10,228 nt of DNA from Gammaproteobacteria bacterium (lineage in GTDB: Bacteria; Pseudomonadota; Gammaproteobacteria; SZUA-229): the NCBI GenBank assembly GCA_030641945.1, contig DAOWLL010000030.1, positions 1 through 10,228 on the forward strand, written 5' to 3'. The notes below the pieces were generated by a model. That model was given only the letters and a program-made list of their open reading frames with translations. It did not search any database and was not told the DNA's origin. Both the position numbers and the translations under genes were made by a program. This document shows, piece after piece, positions 7,920-10,228 of the stretch (within the stretch, counting starts at the first letter, position 1; every line of letters begins with the position of its first letter).

Positions 7920-8897
7920 TCAGGAATTTAAAGCAACACGCACACAGTTTCTGCCTGCTTTCTTGGCGAGATACATGGCACTATCTGCTGACGCAATCAC
8001 GGACTCGAGTGAATCTCCCGGCTTAAATTCATTAACGCCGATAGATACAGTTACTTTTGGCAGTTCTTTTCCATCAATTTCCCCAGGAGAAGCTTCGCTG
8101 ACACGCTCACGCAGGCGCTCTGCGATGCCAACAGCATTTTCAACTGACGTTTCCGGTAATAAAACAGAAAATTCCTCACCACCGTAACGCGCAACCAGGT
8201 CATTAGTCCTCAATGGCCTTCTTATGCTTTCAGCAACTGCAATCAACACCTTGTCACCCGCAGCATGGCCATAGACGTCATTGATGTTTTTAAAATGATC
8301 AACATCAATCATCAACATACATGCCGCAAGCCTGTCGCGTTCACTGCGCCTGATTTCACGCTCGAACACGTCATCCAGCCACCCCCTGTTATGCAGCCCG
8401 GTGAGCGCATCGATGGTCGCAAATTGCTGGTACTTGCGCTGCATTTCAAGGCTGTCGGCAACAACAAGATTGCTGTAGCGGACCCGTTCGGACATGATGT
8501 ATAAAAGATTTCGAGCAATCTCGTGCGAGGCACTCACCATACGCCAGAGCACTTCCTGCTCAATTTGCAGCACCATTGAAGGCTCACAAGCGAAAACCTG
8601 TACTGAGGGCAGCCGGCTGTCGAACACTGACATTTCACCAACACATTCGCCGGGCTCTATGGCAGTAAGAGGGATATCTTCATCAGGGCCAAGCTTAATG
8701 GCCAGGCGGCCTGATACGATCACATACAGATAGTGGTTCTCTACATCCAGCGAAAGCAATGTTTCACCTTCGTTCATTTGTCTGTAATCGCAGTGAGACA
8801 ATAGTTGATCCATCTCAGCTGAATTCAGATCTACATTTCTGAATAATTGCAGCCTGGACAGCATCAACTTGTCATGTTTGACAGCAGTTACATTCAT
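7920..8897 (-). CDS. Cyclic-nucleotide-binding-like domain fused to GGDEF diguanylate cyclase
   Basis: The 325-residue soluble protein has an N-terminal cNMP-binding-like (CRP-type) beta-barrel domain at about 12-135, a helical connector at about 136-160, and a GGDEF domain at 161-322. The cyclase part has DALTGLHNR (163-171), the metal-binding segment MIDVDHFKNIND (196-207) and an active GGEEF site at 239-243. It also has an RxxD inhibitory site (R230 to D233) exactly five residues before GGEEF, so it should make c-di-GMP and be feedback-inhibited. In the sensor domain the phosphate cassette reads VGEMSVFDSRLPSVQV (86-101). G87 and E88 are present, but the arginine position before Ser98 is Pro97, so cAMP binding in the usual way is doubtful. 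The ATG at 8897 has AGG only 2 nt upstream; Met12 is a possible alternative start. The Nudix gene follows at 46 bp. Confidence 0.93.
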   Translation of the reverse strand: MNVTAVKHDKLMLSRLQLFRNVDLNSAEMDQLLSHCDYRQMNEGETLLSLDVENHYLYVIVSGRLAIKLGPDEDIPLTAIEPGECVGEMSVFDSRLPSVQVFACEPSMVLQIEQEVLWRMVSASHEIARNLLYIMSERVRYSNLVVADSLEMQRKYQQFATIDALTGLHNRGWLDDVFEREIRRSERDRLAACMLMIDVDHFKNINDVYGHAAGDKVLIAVAESIRRPLRTNDLVARYGGEEFSVLLPETSVENAVGIAERLRERVSEASPGEIDGKELPKVTVSIGVNEFKPGDSLESVIASADSAMYLAKKAGRNCVRVALNS

Positions 8898-8985
8898 CGC
8901 CTTTTTTATTCATTTTATTGGCGCCTGCAATAAGAACCGGCATACGTGCTCGCGCCAGATTGCTGATTGTGCTACATCAATCGCG

Positions 8986-9014
8986 ATTATAACCATGTTT
9001 TCAAACGCTGCCTA
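8986..9014 (-). promoter_or_regulatory. Candidate sigma-70 promoter of the GGDEF-Nudix pair
   Basis: On the minus strand a perfect -10 TATAAT (8991-8986) lies 17 bp downstream of TAGGCA (9014-9009), which matches four of six -35 positions. Initiation would fall near 8979, giving a leader of roughly 80 nt before the ATG at 8897. This is the best sigma-70-like promoter in the window, but it is predicted from sequence only. Confidence 0.45.
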
Positions 9015-9075
9015 CGTATCGCAGACAGCATGGTGTAATATTATAAATCTTGTCTGAAACCATGCATTTACTGCT

Positions 9076-9088
9076 GGAGACCACCATG
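9076..9088 (+). promoter_or_regulatory. Ribosome-binding site and ATG chosen for the MBL-fold gene
   Basis: GGAG at 9076-9079 lies 6 nt before the ATG at 9086. The same frame is open further up to a TTG at 9050 and an ATG at 9062. Neither has a recognisable Shine-Dalgarno sequence, and the extra 8-12 residues would precede the fold's first strand. The ATG at 9086 is therefore preferred. Confidence 0.75.
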
Positions 9089-9808
9089 GCAGCAACCAAC
9101 AACTTTACTATTCATGCATTGGAACTCGGCCCCATGGAGAACTTCGTTTATCTCCTTCATGATCACAGCAGCAACACTGCGGCCATTGTTGACCCTGCAT
9201 GGGATGTAGAGGAAGTGCTATCTCTTGCAAACGACAAGGGTATTCGTATCACGGATATATTGTTGACCCATAGTCATCATGACCATGTTAACGGCATCGA
9301 AAAAGTACTCGAACATACTGATGCGCAGATCCACTTGCTCAAGGCTGAAGCCCGTTTCTGGGGTAAAAGCCTGGCACAACCCAAATTGCACCATGGTGGC
9401 GACCGCATAGAAATTGGACAAACAGCCATCGAGATTTTACATACCCCGGGGCATACACCAGGTTCAGCCTGTTTTCATCTCGGCAACGAGTTGATCGCCG
9501 GCGATACCCTGTTCGTATTCGGCTGTGGGCGTTGCGATCTGCAGGGCGGTGACCCGGAACAGATGTTTAGCACATTGAAGCGCATCAAATCTGAATTACC
9601 CGGTAATACCATTCTTCATCCCGGGCATAATTACTCACCCGCCCACCCGACTTCCACCATGGATACCCAGTGTGAAGGCAATCCGTTCCTGCATTTTGAC
9701 AATGCGGAAGACTTCGTCGAATACAGGATGCATGTTCACGACCGCATTCGAAATACGCCGTATGAAGCCGTCAGTAAAGAGCAAGCGCAGCAATCAATTA
9801 CTCGATAG
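9086..9808 (+). CDS. Metallo-beta-lactamase-fold hydrolase, glyoxalase II-like
   Basis: From the ATG at 9086 the product has 240 residues. The dinuclear metal site is complete: THSHHDH (H62, H64, D66, H67), H123 in HTPGHT, the bridging D140 in AGD, and H181 in HPGH. The blocks GDTLFVFGCGRCDLQGGDPEQM (139-160, read in parts) and NPFLHF (199-204) resemble hydroxyacylglutathione hydrolases. Glyoxalase II usually has NPFLR there, so the substrate-binding arginine is replaced by His. The length is close to GloB (about 250). It may hydrolyse S-lactoylglutathione or another thioester; the persulfide dioxygenase and YcbL-type branches are alternatives. It is divergent from the GGDEF gene, separated by 188 bp, and has no neighbour that points to a pathway. 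Cytosolic, with no signal peptide. Confidence 0.88.
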   Translation: MAATNNFTIHALELGPMENFVYLLHDHSSNTAAIVDPAWDVEEVLSLANDKGIRITDILLTHSHHDHVNGIEKVLEHTDAQIHLLKAEARFWGKSLAQPKLHHGGDRIEIGQTAIEILHTPGHTPGSACFHLGNELIAGDTLFVFGCGRCDLQGGDPEQMFSTLKRIKSELPGNTILHPGHNYSPAHPTSTMDTQCEGNPFLHFDNAEDFVEYRMHVHDRIRNTPYEAVSKEQAQQSITR

Positions 9809-9812
9809 ACAG

Positions 9813-9844
9813 TCTTGTGCCAGAGTTATGCACAGAGCACAAGA
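9813..9844 (+). terminator. Hairpin after the MBL-fold gene, doubtful terminator
   Basis: TCTTGTGC (9813-9820) and GCACAAGA (9837-9844) form a perfect 8-bp stem with a 16-nt loop, starting 5 bp after the stop codon. No T-tract follows, so it does not meet the usual intrinsic terminator pattern. It could stabilise the mRNA 3' end or have no function. Confidence 0.3.
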
Positions 9845-10012
9845 TATGGCCGGTCTCACATATAAACAACAGCTTAAGCTTAGAAACTAAAATTCACCCT
9901 GAAGAAAACAAGCATATCCTGTTGATTTATATAGTTTTATTCGAGACCGTGGTGTAGCACGTATTTTCAGCCGCTGGCATTTGCCTACCGAAAAAACGGC
10001 GACAGCGAAATC

Positions 10013-10033
10013 TTATCCCCAAAGTTATCCACA
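10013..10033 (+). promoter_or_regulatory. Two DnaA-box sequences in tandem
   Basis: TTATCCCCA (10013-10021) and TTATCCACA (10025-10033) lie on the same strand, 3 bp apart. The second is a perfect match to the E. coli consensus box and the first differs by one base. Whether DnaA binds here in this organism is unknown. No dnaA, dnaN, gidA or parB gene is visible beside it, so it is not evidently the replication origin. Confidence 0.5.
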
Positions 10034-10191
10034 GGCGATGAACATCTCGCACTAGCCCGCCTATTGCACGAAGGATCTGGAATTCAGGGGCAAGCTGTAA
10101 CAGGATTTAACCCGTTCATTTTGCTGAATATGTCACTAATATTAATAACGGGTCTTCACCACATTATGTGGGTAAAAATTCAAATGATTGC

Positions 10192-10228
10192 CACAGAGTC
10201 ACAGAGAACACAGAGAACACAGAGAACA
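10192..10228. repeat. Tandem repeat of CACAGAGAA, cut by the window edge
   Basis: One degenerate unit, CACAGAGT (10192-10199), is followed by three exact 9-bp units CACAGAGAA (10200-10208, 10209-10217, 10218-10226) and the first two bases of a fourth. The array continues beyond the window, so its full length is unknown. It lies in non-coding DNA after the DnaA boxes. Confidence 0.9.

Larger units (their letters stand above)
9809..10228. other. Non-coding right end of the window (420 bp)
   Basis: I find no credible coding frame here; the few open frames are short, lack ribosome-binding sites and resemble nothing I know. The stretch is AT-rich at about 9880-9945. It contains a hairpin just after the MBL-fold gene, a pair of DnaA-box sequences at 10013-10033, a 13-bp dyad (10159-10171, CCACAT-T-ATGTGG) and the start of a tandem repeat at 10192. 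No tRNA or rRNA shape was recognised. Confidence 0.6.

Noticed and set aside
8872..8913. A 13-residue Cys-rich open frame (minus strand) starting 16 bp before the GGDEF ATG and overlapping it
   Set aside because: It could be read as a leader peptide, but it is too short to judge, has no good Shine-Dalgarno sequence and no attenuator hairpin.
9036..9044. TAATAT / TATTAT as a -10 for the MBL-fold gene
   Set aside because: No acceptable -35 hexamer lies 16-18 bp upstream (TACGTA or GTATCG), so no promoter was annotated for this gene.
9851..9949. 7-bp inverted repeats CGGTCTC and GAGACCG, 85 bp apart
   Set aside because: Considered as the ends of a small mobile element. The arms do not extend, no target-site duplication is seen, and a 7-bp match can arise by chance in 420 bp.
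10110..10153. Inverted repeat ACCCGTT / AACGGGT with a 30-nt loop
   Set aside because: The stem stops at 7 bp, the loop is long and no T-tract follows, so neither a terminator nor a recombination site is supported.

Overview
The window looks like part of a gammaproteobacterial chromosome of moderate GC content. It is dominated by a TCA-cycle operon on the minus strand, transcribed from right to left: sucA, sucB, lpdA, sucC, and the first four codons of sucD at the left edge. The order sucAB-lpd-sucCD is the one known from Pseudomonas and Azotobacter relatives. The protein sequences also fit that group: a Pseudomonas/Azotobacter-type lipoamide dehydrogenase without a lipoyl domain, and long E1o and SucC proteins close to the Enterobacteria/Pseudomonas type. 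The sequence does not fix the genus. The sdhCDAB genes that often precede sucA in such genomes are absent; a short divergent gene of unknown function sits there instead.

Layout. Positions 1-6951 (minus): the 2-oxoglutarate dehydrogenase complex (E1o SucA, E2o SucB, E3 LpdA) followed by succinyl-CoA synthetase (SucC, start of SucD). Together they convert 2-oxoglutarate via succinyl-CoA to succinate, with NADH and a nucleoside triphosphate formed. Positions 6952-7083: a divergent intergenic region that should hold the sucA promoter. Positions 7084-7506 (plus): a 140-residue protein I do not recognise with certainty. Its 3' end overlaps by 80 bp, tail to tail, with a minus-strand NUDT15/MTH2-like Nudix hydrolase gene (7427-7873). 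Positions 7920-8897 (minus): a cyclic-nucleotide-binding-like domain fused to a GGDEF diguanylate cyclase, probably co-transcribed with the Nudix gene. Positions 9086-9808 (plus): a glyoxalase II-like metallo-beta-lactamase-fold hydrolase, divergent from the cyclase gene. Positions 9809-10228: no gene visible, but a hairpin, a close pair of DnaA-box sequences and the beginning of a 9-bp tandem repeat array that runs off the window.

Most of the window is conserved housekeeping sequence. The parts worth a second look are local: the forced TTG start of lpdA, an unusual residue beside the predicted catalytic glutamate of SucA, the 80-bp antisense coding overlap, the altered phosphate-binding cassette in the GGDEF sensor protein, and the non-coding right end with DnaA boxes and tandem repeats. 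I see no mobile element, CRISPR array, RNA gene or clear new multi-gene system.
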